From contig JAFQAT010000016.1 in assembly GCA_017399865.1 (NCBI GenBank), positions 1 to 64,000 of the forward strand: DNA of 64,000 nt. Direction: 5' to 3'. The notes below the pieces were generated by a model that saw nothing but the letters and a program-made list of their open reading frames with translations, ran no database searches and was not told the origin of the DNA. Below are positions 41,443-54,498 of the stretch, piece after piece; positions within the stretch are counted from its first letter, which is position 1; every line of letters starts with the position of its first letter. Origin of the DNA: Bacteroidales bacterium. Lineage in GTDB: Bacteria; Bacteroidota; Bacteroidia; Bacteroidales; UBA932. The position numbers and the translations under genes were made by a program.

Positions 41443-41525
41443 TAATTGTATGCCTATGTGTTTCGGAGGCCTTCCCCCTAGCCAGGGTGGCAAAATGCCT
41501 CCTCCACACAATAGGCACACAATTA
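41443..41525. repeat. GC-rich inverted-repeat element, copy C, between batB and batC
   Basis: An 83-bp element with imperfect outer inverted repeats (41443-41460 against 41505-41525, differing by one base and one indel over about 19 positions) and an inner GGAGGC/GCCTCC pair (41465-41470, 41497-41502). Its right part matches copy B in reverse complement over about 45 bp, including GGCATTTTGCCACCC. It lacks the second GTGGGAGGGGGCC half. Confidence 0.8.
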
Positions 41526-41540
41526 AATGATAGAGAATAT

Positions 41541-42305
41541 ATGAAGAGAGTATTATACATATTGTTGACGTCTCTGTTTGTCTTTGGGGGTGTGGTACCG
41601 GCGGGAGCGCAGGTGGACAGGAAGGATGTCCGCAGAGGTAACCGTGATTTCAGGAAGGAGAACCTGAAGGAAGCAGAGATAGATTACCGGAAGGCCCTTG
41701 TAAAGGATTCCCTGTCTCTGGCTGCCAATTACAACCTTGCCAATACGCTGTATCGTGAGGGAGATTTCGAGCAGGCAGGCAAGTGTCTTGAGACTGTAAA
41801 GGATATCGCCCCTACAAGCGTTTCTGCAGCGGATTATTACTATAATCTGGGAGATGTCGCCATCGCACGTCAGGACTGGCAGGGGGCAGTGGATGCGTTC
41901 AAGGAGTCACTGTTGAGGAATCCTGGTGACCTTCAGGCGAAGGAGAACTATATCTACGCGAAGAAGAAGCTGGAAGATCAGCAGAACCAGCAGAATCAGG
42001 ATCAGCAGAATGACCAGAATCAGGACCAGAATGATCAGGACCAGAATCAGGACCAGAACCAGGATCAGAATGATCAGAACAAGGACCAGAAGGACGATCA
42101 GCAGAATCAGAATAATGATCAGAATCAGGATAAGCAGAATGACCAGGACAGGCAGAATCAGCAGGGACAGCAGCCGAAGATAAGCCCTCAGGCGGCGCAG
42201 CAGATGCTTCAGGCCATTCAGGCAAAGGAAAAGGAGACTCAGGAAAAGGTCAACAAGCAGAAGGCCGAGGCCCTGAAGTCAAGGCAGAAGGAAAAGAATT
42301 GGTAA
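41541..42305 (+). CDS. batC: BatC, TPR protein with Gln/Asn/Asp-rich segment
   Basis: A 254-residue exported protein with signal peptide (about 1-24, ending AGAQ). Residues about 28-145 hold three TPR-like repeats (NLANTLYREGDFEQAGKCLE, NLGDVAIARQDWQGAVDAFK). Residues about 147-212 are almost only Q, N and D. A charged helix follows (QQMLQAIQAKEKETQEKV). I start at MKRVLYIL; longer in-frame extensions run through the repeat element. The Q/N/D stretch is a low-complexity linker often found at this place in BatC. Confidence 0.9.
   Translation: MKRVLYILLTSLFVFGGVVPAGAQVDRKDVRRGNRDFRKENLKEAEIDYRKALVKDSLSLAANYNLANTLYREGDFEQAGKCLETVKDIAPTSVSAADYYYNLGDVAIARQDWQGAVDAFKESLLRNPGDLQAKENYIYAKKKLEDQQNQQNQDQQNDQNQDQNDQDQNQDQNQDQNDQNKDQKDDQQNQNNDQNQDKQNDQDRQNQQGQQPKISPQAAQQMLQAIQAKEKETQEKVNKQKAEALKSRQKEKNW
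41976..42174 (+). repeat. CAG/AAT/GAT codon-rich tandem repeat in batC
   Basis: About 200 bp of near-repeats of CAGAATCAGGACCAGAAT-like units encode the Q/N/D linker. Units drift and have no fixed spacer, so it is a coding repeat and not an array. Confidence 0.85.
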
Positions 42306-42320
42306 TAGAAATAAGTATAT

Positions 42321-48113
<5,793 letters not shown>

Positions 48114-48114
<1 letters not shown>

Positions 48115-48695
48115 TGCTTATGAGGCTTTATATAATGAGACATGGGGAGACTGCCTGGAATGCGGAAAACCGCATTCTGGGCAGTACCGATATTCCCCTC
48201 AACGAGAACGGCCGCGAGCAGGCACGCGAGGCGGCAAAGGAACTCGAAGGCATGGATATAGATGTCATATATACTTCATGCCTGAGCCGTGCCATGGAGA
48301 CGGGGCTAACTGTGGCTGCCCTGCAGAAGAACTGCAAGGTCTTCCATGAGCCATGCCTGAACGAGCATGACTTCGGGGAATTCGAAGGAAAGGACAGATG
48401 TTCGGAAGAGTATCAGAGCGAAAAGCGCAAGTGCTTTAAAAGATACCCCGGCGGCGAATCCTTTCTGGATGTTGCTGCCAGGGTATATCCTTTTGTGAAG
48501 AATCTTCTTGCTGATCCTGCCCTGCAGGACAAGACTGTCTTCATCGTGTCTCACGGTGGTATCTGCCGTGTCATCTCAAGCCTTTTCCGTGACATGGAGA
48601 ACGAAGAATTTGTCTCCTTCGCCATGCGGAACTGCGGCTATCGGCTGGTTTACTCCCACTCGATGGTTGCGGATGGCTTTGGTGAGAGGTCGTAG
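48114..48695 (+). CDS. Histidine phosphatase superfamily protein
   Basis: A 193-residue phosphoglycerate-mutase-like enzyme. The RHG motif (MRHGETAWN, His10), LGSTDIPLNENGREQA, CLSRAMETG and FIVSHGG are conserved. It most resembles the broad-specificity CobC/PhoE-type phosphatases; the substrate is unknown. The ATG overlaps the preceding TGA by one base; a second ATG at 48120 is possible. The last 46 bp overlap the convergent guaA gene. Confidence 0.88.
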
Positions 48696-49957
48696 CAGAC
48701 GCGGTTCACGTTAGGTACCTCTGCGAGGATGCGATCTGTAATCTTGAGGAGGACAGGCCACTCGATCTGCTCTATGCTTGCTGTCATCGCATCGATGGTG
48801 TACACGGCGCGGATGATCACTGGCCAGTCATATGAACGTGCGTTGTTGCGTACACCTACTGACTTGAAGTCGGGAACTACTGTGAAGTACTGCCATACTT
48901 TCTTGTCAAGGCCAGCCTTTGCAAATTCCTCGCGGAGGATTGCGTCAGCCTCGCGGAGAGACTCGAGACGGTCGCGGGTGATCGCTCCGAGACAGCGTAC
49001 TCCGAGACCAGGACCTGGGAACGGCTGGCGGTAAACCATCTCGTATGGAAGTCCGAGCTCAACTCCGCATGCGCGTACCTCATCCTTGAAAAGCTGCTTC
49101 AGCGGCTCTACGAGCTCGAACTGAAGGTCTTCAGGAAGTCCGCCCACATTGTGGTGTGACTTCACTACCTTTGCAGTCTTGGTGCCGCTCTCTGCGATGT
49201 CCGGATAGATTGTTCCCTGACCGAGGAAATCGATTCCGTCAAGTTTGCGTGCCTCTTCCTCGAATACGCGGATGAACTCTCCTCCGATGATCTTTCTCTT
49301 CTGCTCAGGGTCTGCAACGCCTTCAAGAAGACCGAGGAAACGGTCTGTAGCGTCTACATATATAAGGTTTGCGCTGAGCTGGTTGCGGAACACTTCGATC
49401 ACGTTTTCAGACTCACCCTTACGCATGAGGCCGTGGTTCACGTGAACGCAGTAAAGCTTGTCGCCGATGGCCTTGAGAAGGAGAGCTGCAAGAACCGAAC
49501 TGTCCACTCCGCCTGAGAGCGCAAGGAGAACCTTCCTGTCACCTACCTGCTGACGGATGAGTTCCACCTGGTCAGCCACGAAGTTCTTCATGTTCCAGTT
49601 TGCCTCAGCCTTGCATGTGTCGAATACGAAATCCTTTACGGCATTCTTGATGAATTCTTCATCGTTTCCGAATTCGGGGAGCTTCACCTCACAAAGAGCC
49701 TTGTCATGGCCTGCAGCCATCACAGGGTAGCCTGCTTCATATATTTCCGGAAGAACGTCGATCGCAACTCCGTCGATTACATTGTTAGGACCACCGTTGA
49801 TGATGATTCCCTTTACGTTTGGCAGCGCCTTGAGTTCGGCAGCAGTAATGTCGTGCGGATGGATTTCGCTGTATACTCCCAATGCACGGATTGCCCTTGC
49901 GACCACTGTGTTTTCGTGGCTTCCAAGGTCAAGAATTACGATCATGTCCTGTTTCAT
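48650..49957 (-). CDS. guaA: GMP synthase with a shortened, apparently inactive glutaminase domain
   Basis: A 435-residue GuaA; 510-525 is usual. The ATP-pyrophosphatase domain is complete: LALSGGVDSSVLA (P-loop about 147-154), HVNHGLMRKGE, and the C-terminal dimer domain with PFPGPGLGVRCLG and SKPSATIEWE-like end. The N-terminal class I amidotransferase domain starts normally (VILDLGSHENTVVARAIRAL, GIIINGGPNNV) but at 79-87 has VMAAGHDKA where LGICYGMQ with the catalytic Cys belongs, and then goes to the ATPase domain within about 35 residues, so the His-Glu pair is absent. It should use free ammonia or a separate glutaminase. I start at MKQDMIV; a longer frame upstream runs antisense to typA. 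It converges with, and overlaps, the phosphatase gene. Confidence 0.92.
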   Translation of the reverse strand: MKQDMIVILDLGSHENTVVARAIRALGVYSEIHPHDITAAELKALPNVKGIIINGGPNNVIDGVAIDVLPEIYEAGYPVMAAGHDKALCEVKLPEFGNDEEFIKNAVKDFVFDTCKAEANWNMKNFVADQVELIRQQVGDRKVLLALSGGVDSSVLAALLLKAIGDKLYCVHVNHGLMRKGESENVIEVFRNQLSANLIYVDATDRFLGLLEGVADPEQKRKIIGGEFIRVFEEEARKLDGIDFLGQGTIYPDIAESGTKTAKVVKSHHNVGGLPEDLQFELVEPLKQLFKDEVRACGVELGLPYEMVYRQPFPGPGLGVRCLGAITRDRLESLREADAILREEFAKAGLDKKVWQYFTVVPDFKSVGVRNNARSYDWPVIIRAVYTIDAMTASIEQIEWPVLLKITDRILAEVPNVNRVCYDLSPKPSATIEWE

Positions 49958-49982
49958 TTTATATAACTGTTTTATTCGGGCG

Positions 49983-49990
49983 CAAAAATA
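49983..49990 (-). promoter_or_regulatory. Putative -7 element of guaA
   Basis: The minus strand reads TATTTTTG (TAnnTTTG), 25 nt before the guaA start. Confidence 0.5.
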
Positions 49991-50023
49991 AAAAAAGATT
50001 GGAAAATATTTTATAAAAATATC

Positions 50024-50031
50024 TAATTTTG
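50024..50031 (+). promoter_or_regulatory. Putative -7 element of typA
   Basis: TAATTTTG lies about 70 nt upstream of the typA ATG. An ATTG 22 nt before it could be a weak -33 box. Confidence 0.5.
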
Positions 50032-50042
50032 CAAATCTTTTT

Positions 50043-50077
50043 CGGCCGGTTTTTCCGGTCGTACAGCAGTATGCTGT
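50043..50077 (+). promoter_or_regulatory. Two hairpins in the typA leader
   Basis: CCGG-TTTTT-CCGG-type pairing (about 50044-50058) is followed by ACAGCA-GTA-TGCTGT (50063-50077). Both lie between the promoter box and the ATG at 50102, so the leader mRNA should be structured. Confidence 0.4.
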
Positions 50078-50101
50078 CAAATGATTAATTATTAGCAGAT
50101 T

Positions 50102-51910
50102 ATGCAGGATATCAGGAACATAGCGATCATCGCCCATGTCGACCACGGCAAGACTACCCTCGTGGACAGGATGATCTATCAGGCGCGACAGGCGCGCGAG
50201 CAGGAAAAGTTGGGAGAACTTGTCCTTGACAACAATGACCTTGAAAGAGAAAGAGGCATCACCATTCTGGCGAAGAATGTCTCGGTAGTATATAAGGGCG
50301 TGAAGATCAATGTGATCGATACCCCGGGCCATAGCGACTTCGGAGGCGAGGTGGAAAGAGTGCTTAACATGGCTGACGGCGTGATCCTTCTTGTGGATGC
50401 CTTCGAGGGTTGCATGCCTCAGACCCGTTTCGTGCTTCAGAAGGCCATTGAGATGGGCAAGAAGCCGGTACTCGTCATCAATAAGGTTGACAAGCTGAAC
50501 TGCCGTCCGGACGAGGTGCAGGAAGAGGTGTTTGACCTTATGTTCTCTCTCGGAGCTACAGAGGACCAGCTTGACTTCCGCACGGTGTACGGAAGTGCGA
50601 AGCAGGGATGGATGTCGCATGACTGGAAGCAGCCTACAAACGATATAACTGCCCTTCTCGATACCATTCTTGAAGTCATTCCTGCCCCTGAAATTGTAGA
50701 AGGAACTCCGCAGATGCTGATTTCATCTCTCGAATATTCTCCATATGTGGGACGTATCGCTGTGGGAAGGGTTACCAGAGGTTCCCTCCAGGCAGGCATG
50801 AACATAACCCTCTGCAAGAGGTATGACATCATGCAGAGGCAGAAGATAAAGGAACTCATGATTTTTGACGGACTCGGAAAGTCAAAGGTTGAGGAGGTGC
50901 AGTGCGGAGACATCTGTGCTGTCGTCGGTCTTGAGGGATTCGAGATCGGAGACACAGTCGCCGACTTCGAGAATCCGGAGGCGCTTCCTCCTATCGAGGT
51001 GGATGAGCCTACGATGAGCATGCTCTTCTGCATCAACAACTCTCCGTTCTTCGGAAAGGAAGGAAAGTTCGTGACATCACGTCACCTCAAGGAGCGTCTT
51101 GAGAAGGAACTTGAGAAGAATCTCGCCCTCAGGGTGAAGCCGGGCCCTAACGCCGACTCGTTCATCGTCTACGGACGTGGCGTCCTCCATCTTTCCGTCC
51201 TTATCGAGACCATGCGCCGTGAAGGATTCGAGCTTCAGGTCGGCCAGCCAAAGGTTCTCGACAAAGTGATCGGCGGACAGCGTTGCGAACCTATCGAGAT
51301 GCTTACGATAGACCTGCCTGAGGAGTTTGTCGGAAGGGCTATCGAGATGGTTACCCGCAGGAAGGGCGCGCTTATCCAGATGGAAGGCAGGGGAGACAGG
51401 ACCCACCTTGAGTTCGACATCCCTTCAAGAGGACTCATGGGACTCAGGAGCAACCTCCTTACCGCGACCCAGGGAGAGGCCGTGGTTGCACATCGTCTCA
51501 AAGGCTATGAGCCATACAAAGGGGATATCGAGCGCCGTACCAACGGCTCCCTCGTTTCTCTCGAGACAGGACTTTCCGTGGCATATTCGATGGACAAGCT
51601 CCAGGACAGGGGACGTTTCTTCATTGAGCCGGGAGTGGAGATATATGAAGGCCAGGTTGTCGGCGAACACACACGTGACCGCGACCTGAACATCAACATC
51701 TGCAAGACCAAGAAGCTCACAAACATGCGAGCTTCCGGAAGCGATGACAAGGTCATGCTTCCTCCTCCTGTAGTCTTCTCTCTTGAGGAGGCGCTTGAGT
51801 ATATCCAGGAGGATGAGCTCGTCGAGGTTACTCCGAAGTCAATGCGACTGAGGAAGATCATTCTTAACGAAATCGAGCGCAAGAGAAAAAGTTTCGAGAT
51901 AAATTGCTAA
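50102..51910 (+). CDS. typA: Ribosome-associated GTPase TypA/BipA
   Basis: A 602-residue translational GTPase involved in ribosome assembly at low temperature or stress. G motifs are AHVDHGKTT (G1, 10-18), RERGITILAKN (G2), DTPGHSDFGGEVER (G3) and INKVDK (G4). EF-G-like domains III and V follow, and the BipA-specific C-terminal domain begins near residue 480 (NLNINICKTKKLTNMRASG). Length is normal. A structured 70-nt leader precedes it. Confidence 0.97.
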   Translation: MQDIRNIAIIAHVDHGKTTLVDRMIYQARQAREQEKLGELVLDNNDLERERGITILAKNVSVVYKGVKINVIDTPGHSDFGGEVERVLNMADGVILLVDAFEGCMPQTRFVLQKAIEMGKKPVLVINKVDKLNCRPDEVQEEVFDLMFSLGATEDQLDFRTVYGSAKQGWMSHDWKQPTNDITALLDTILEVIPAPEIVEGTPQMLISSLEYSPYVGRIAVGRVTRGSLQAGMNITLCKRYDIMQRQKIKELMIFDGLGKSKVEEVQCGDICAVVGLEGFEIGDTVADFENPEALPPIEVDEPTMSMLFCINNSPFFGKEGKFVTSRHLKERLEKELEKNLALRVKPGPNADSFIVYGRGVLHLSVLIETMRREGFELQVGQPKVLDKVIGGQRCEPIEMLTIDLPEEFVGRAIEMVTRRKGALIQMEGRGDRTHLEFDIPSRGLMGLRSNLLTATQGEAVVAHRLKGYEPYKGDIERRTNGSLVSLETGLSVAYSMDKLQDRGRFFIEPGVEIYEGQVVGEHTRDRDLNINICKTKKLTNMRASGSDDKVMLPPPVVFSLEEALEYIQEDELVEVTPKSMRLRKIILNEIERKRKSFEINC

Positions 51911-51934
51911 TAACAAAAGTTTTTGTTACCTTTG
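51911..51934 (+). promoter_or_regulatory. Palindrome overlapping a -7 element upstream of the DUF177 gene
   Basis: TAACAAAAGT and its mirror half form an 18-bp palindrome at 51911-51928, starting just after the typA stop. TACCTTTG (51927-51934) is a full TAnnTTTG match overlapping its end. It may be an A/T-rich terminator or an operator. Confidence 0.5.
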
Positions 51935-51961
51935 CGGGCTCAAATCTATTTATGGGTCAGC

Positions 51962-52480
51962 ATGAACGGTGATTTTATAATACCTCTAAATGGATTGGCG
52001 ACCGGAAGTCATGAGTATGAATGGAAGGTCGGCAAGGAGTTCTTCGAAAGTTTTGAAAACCTTGAAATACTTGATGCAGAGCTGGTTGCGTCGGTTGTTG
52101 TGGAGAAGTCGGGGCGTTATCTCGGAATCGATTGTGAGGTCGAGGGAGATGTGACGGTGGAGTGTGACAGATGTCTGGATGAACTGCAGATGCCAATAGA
52201 TGCTGAGATCAGATTGAGTGTCAAGTACGGTGAGGAGGAATCTTCGGAAGAGCATCGTGAAGGAGAACGTGAGGTCGTGTTTGTTCCTGAGACGGATGCT
52301 GAATTCGATATGAGCCAGATAATATACGACTATGTCTGCCTGGCTCTGCCGATGCAGAGGGTTCATGAAGACGGCGAGTGCAACCCTGAAGCCATCAGAC
52401 ATCTCTCTGCGGGAGAGGCTGCGGCTGACGGGACCGAAGAAAACAACCCGTTTTCAGCTTTGAAGGACATGTTTAAATGA
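51962..52480 (+). CDS. DUF177 (YceD-like) 23S rRNA accumulation protein
   Basis: A 172-residue protein of the DUF177/YceD family, which is regularly encoded just before rpmF, as here. The family core is seen in DVTVECDRCLDELQMPIDAEIRLSVKYG and QIIYDYVCLALPMQRVH. The two Cys in ECDRC and one in the C-terminal GECNPEA segment are typical. The start MNGDFIIPL is preferred; a TTG 13 codons earlier lies inside the promoter box. rpmF begins 27 nt downstream. Confidence 0.88.
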   Translation: MNGDFIIPLNGLATGSHEYEWKVGKEFFESFENLEILDAELVASVVVEKSGRYLGIDCEVEGDVTVECDRCLDELQMPIDAEIRLSVKYGEEESSEEHREGEREVVFVPETDAEFDMSQIIYDYVCLALPMQRVHEDGECNPEAIRHLSAGEAAADGTEENNPFSALKDMFK

Positions 52481-52507
52481 TTATTAATAATTTAAAAATA
52501 TAGAACA

Positions 52508-52690
52508 ATGGCACATCCAAAACACAGGGTCTCTAAGCAGAGACGAGACAAGAGAAGAACACACGACGTTGCAGTAGTTCCAACGCTTGCTACATGTTCA
52601 AACTGCGGTGCAACAATCATGTACCACAGAGTATGCCCAGAGTGCGGCTACTACAGAGGTCGTCAGATCATCGAGAAGAAGGCTGAGTAG
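52508..52690 (+). CDS. rpmF: 50S ribosomal protein L32
   Basis: A 60-residue ribosomal protein. The N-terminus MAHPKHRVSKQRRDKRR is typical. Four zinc-type cysteines are present as CSNC and CPEC, so this is the Zn-binding form. It follows the DUF177 gene, the usual pairing. Confidence 0.97.
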   Translation: MAHPKHRVSKQRRDKRRTHDVAVVPTLATCSNCGATIMYHRVCPECGYYRGRQIIEKKAE

Positions 52691-52705
52691 TCAGTTTCTC
52701 GAAAC

Positions 52706-52777
52706 GGCCCTGTAGTTCAACGGATAGAATGGAAGTTTCCTAAACTTTAGATAGCAGTTCGATTCTGCTCGGGGCTA
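52706..52777 (+). tRNA. tRNA-Arg (anticodon CCT)
   Basis: A 72-nt tRNA with anticodon loop TTCCTAA, giving CCT for AGG codons. Acceptor GGCCCTG pairs with CGGGGCT, with G-U pairs at positions 1-72 and 6-67. The T-arm has GTTCGATTC. It is followed at once by a perfect terminator. Confidence 0.92.
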
Positions 52778-52778
52778 C

Positions 52779-52812
52779 AAAGAAGCCAGGCTGAAGAGCC
52801 TGGCTTCTTTGT
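52779..52812 (+). terminator. Intrinsic terminator of tRNA-Arg
   Basis: A perfect 14-bp stem (52779-52792 with 52797-52810) closes a GAAG tetraloop and is followed by GTTTTTG. It starts 2 nt after the tRNA. Confidence 0.9.
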
Positions 52813-52870
52813 TTTTGTCCGTGTGACCTGATTTTTGTTTGTTTGACCGGCGCCTGCGTAGGAAATTCGT

Positions 52871-52878
52871 TATATTTG
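52871..52878 (+). promoter_or_regulatory. Putative -7 element of the TerB-like gene
   Basis: TATATTTG, a full TAnnTTTG match, lies 23 nt upstream of the ATG at 52902. TTTG at 52842-52845 is 25 nt before it, a few bases too far for a usual -33. Confidence 0.5.
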
Positions 52879-52901
52879 TAATTGTCTAAAACACATTTAT
52901 C

Positions 52902-53681
52902 ATGAATCTTACATATGAACAGTTAGGTGCCATCTTCAGATTGTGCGTGTATATGATGCAAGCCGATGGCGGAATTACGAGCAAAGAGGTCATCCCTTTC
53001 CGCAGGTTTCTCTATCGTTTTGATGGAATGGACCAGGAAATTCTTAATGAAATCATGAGGGTCGGACAGTATGAGGTGACGGATGAACGTGCGCTTCAGC
53101 TGATTGCCGGGTTGGATGATGACACAAAACGGGAAGTTGCTGATCTTTTGGCGGACACAGTTGTTTCAGATGGACAGTATTCCGAAAAGGAAGAAGAACT
53201 GCTCGATGCCCTGGTTGAATCATGCGGTCTGCCTGCACCCGTAATCGAGGGATATGGTGAAGATAAGATTCCTCCGACCTTCATAGCGGTCAAGACAAGC
53301 GGTCTCATTGAAATCTGGCAGACTGAAACAAACGAATGGAGCGAGGTGGAAGGGGCCTTGTGTGAGGCTGTCGGTGCCGAAAGACTTGAGGTCGTACGCT
53401 TTACCCCTATTCTTAATCAGTTGACGGAGGAGCTTGGACTGAATGGGCGTCATCTGGTGTTCCTGATGGACCGGAATGCGGCAATGAAGGAGGATGCCTG
53501 CGATAACATGACAGGTACGATCCTTTATGGCAGAGGATATGAAATCATGGGTGATATAGTGCTCGCTCTTGAAACGGATGAGGGGTATGATGTGGTAGGA
53601 ATGGAGTCGTTCAAGAAGGAATGTGCTGTGTTTGATGCGGTCAATGATGCCGTGGGAGGACTGATGAGAATTCCGGAATAA
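52902..53681 (+). CDS. TerB-like protein with a DUF3846-like C-terminal half
   Basis: A 259-residue cytoplasmic protein with no signal peptide. Residues about 5-110 are all-helical and resemble the TerB/DjlA N-terminal fold (MMQADGGITSKEVIPFRRFL, TVVSDGQYSEKEEELLDAL), with two acidic loop motifs at equivalent places. Residues about 125-250 (FIAVKTSGLIEIWQ, EGALCEAVGA, RHLVFLMDRN, MTGTILYGRGYE, GDIVLALET) resemble DUF3846, a small domain common in phage and plasmid genes. This second assignment is by pattern only. Function unknown. A helical partner protein is encoded 8 nt downstream. Confidence 0.6.
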   Translation: MNLTYEQLGAIFRLCVYMMQADGGITSKEVIPFRRFLYRFDGMDQEILNEIMRVGQYEVTDERALQLIAGLDDDTKREVADLLADTVVSDGQYSEKEEELLDALVESCGLPAPVIEGYGEDKIPPTFIAVKTSGLIEIWQTETNEWSEVEGALCEAVGAERLEVVRFTPILNQLTEELGLNGRHLVFLMDRNAAMKEDACDNMTGTILYGRGYEIMGDIVLALETDEGYDVVGMESFKKECAVFDAVNDAVGGLMRIPE

Positions 53682-53689
53682 AGGTGGCT

Positions 53690-54058
53690 ATGAAGTTCAT
53701 GAGAAGAGATTTCAGTGCGATCATCAATATGGGGATCGCACTGTTCCGTGAGAGCGATGACCCGCAGAACGAGGCGGCGCTGCGGAAATTCATGTATTCG
53801 TTCAAGCCTTTTGTGCCTGATGACGAACTTCCTGGCGTCATGGCCATAGCCGATGTCCTGGATTTCGATACGGCGGCCGCTGCCGTCTGCAATCTTGGCC
53901 ATGAGGAGTACATGTGGGCCCAGGAGATACTTGGCGAACTTGCCGAGGCCGAGGGGCAGATGAATGAAAGGCAGCAGGAACTCTGGGACCGTTTCGATGA
54001 GATATACTGGGATCTTCAGGAACCGGATGATGACGGCAGGTTCGATGCCTATGCGTAG
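53690..54058 (+). CDS. Small helical protein, divergent TerB-like partner
   Basis: A 122-residue all-helical protein with many acidic residues. Its sequence can be laid over residues 7-105 of the preceding protein without large gaps: DFSAIINMGIALFRE with LGAIFRLCVYMMQA, LRKFMYSF with FRRFLYRF, and EGQMNERQQELWDRF with DGQYSEKEEELLDAL. It lacks the first acidic loop. ATG 53690 is preferred over a GTG at 53684. Function unknown. Confidence 0.6.
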   Translation: MKFMRRDFSAIINMGIALFRESDDPQNEAALRKFMYSFKPFVPDDELPGVMAIADVLDFDTAAAAVCNLGHEEYMWAQEILGELAEAEGQMNERQQELWDRFDEIYWDLQEPDDDGRFDAYA

Positions 54059-54061
54059 ATT

Positions 54062-54098
54062 ATTACCTTTGGTAATAAGCAAATTATTATTATCTTTG
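54062..54098 (+). promoter_or_regulatory. Promoter of ridA with palindrome over the -33 box
   Basis: TTTG (54068-54071) and TATCTTTG (54091-54098) are 19 nt apart, an ideal Bacteroidetes promoter. The -33 box lies within the palindrome ATTACC-TTT-GGTAAT (54062-54076), which could be an operator. The start codon is 25 nt downstream. Confidence 0.75.
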
Positions 54099-54123
54099 TA
54101 TGTTTAACCAAACATAAAAAGAA

Positions 54124-54498
54124 ATGAAAAAGGTAATAGCAACTCCAGATGCGCCAAAGGCGGTAGGTCCATATTCACAGGCAATCGAGGTCAACGGCAC
54201 CCTCTATATTTCAGGACAGATACCTGTAAATCCGGCTGACGGAAAGGTTCAGGAAGATATCGTTGCGGCAGCGCACCAGTCTCTAAAGAATATCGGCGCA
54301 ATCCTCAAGGAAGCAGGAATGGACTACAATAATGTGGTGAAGACTACTGTCCTTCTTGCCGACATCGCTGATTTCAAGGCTGTCAATGAGGTCTATGCGG
54401 AGTATTTTACGGGTGAAAAGCCTGCAAGAGCATGCTATCAGGCGGCTGCTCTCCCTCTCGGCGTAAAGGTGGAGATCGAGGCTATCGCCGTTAAATAA
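54124..54498 (+). CDS. ridA: RidA-family 2-iminobutanoate/2-iminopropanoate deaminase
   Basis: A 124-residue YjgF/YER057c/UK114 protein that hydrolyses reactive enamine/imine intermediates from PLP enzymes. Conserved blocks are AVGPYSQAIEVNG, YISGQIPVNP, the Arg of GEKPARACYQ and the Glu of VEIEAIA. Length is normal. The next gene starts within its stop (TAATG). Confidence 0.96.
   Translation: MKKVIATPDAPKAVGPYSQAIEVNGTLYISGQIPVNPADGKVQEDIVAAAHQSLKNIGAILKEAGMDYNNVVKTTVLLADIADFKAVNEVYAEYFTGEKPARACYQAAALPLGVKVEIEAIAVK

Noticed and set aside
41403..41540. Extended N-terminus of BatC through the repeat element
   Set aside because: The extension overlaps batB and the repeat copy C; MKRVLYIL begins a proper signal peptide.
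41976..42174. Possible CRISPR-like repeat array
   Set aside because: The repeats are in-frame CAG/AAT/GAT codons of BatC with no spacers of constant length, and no cas genes are present.
49958..50620. Long N-terminal extension of guaA
   Set aside because: The extension runs antisense through the typA coding region and has no amidotransferase features; MKQDMIV at 49957 matches the family start.
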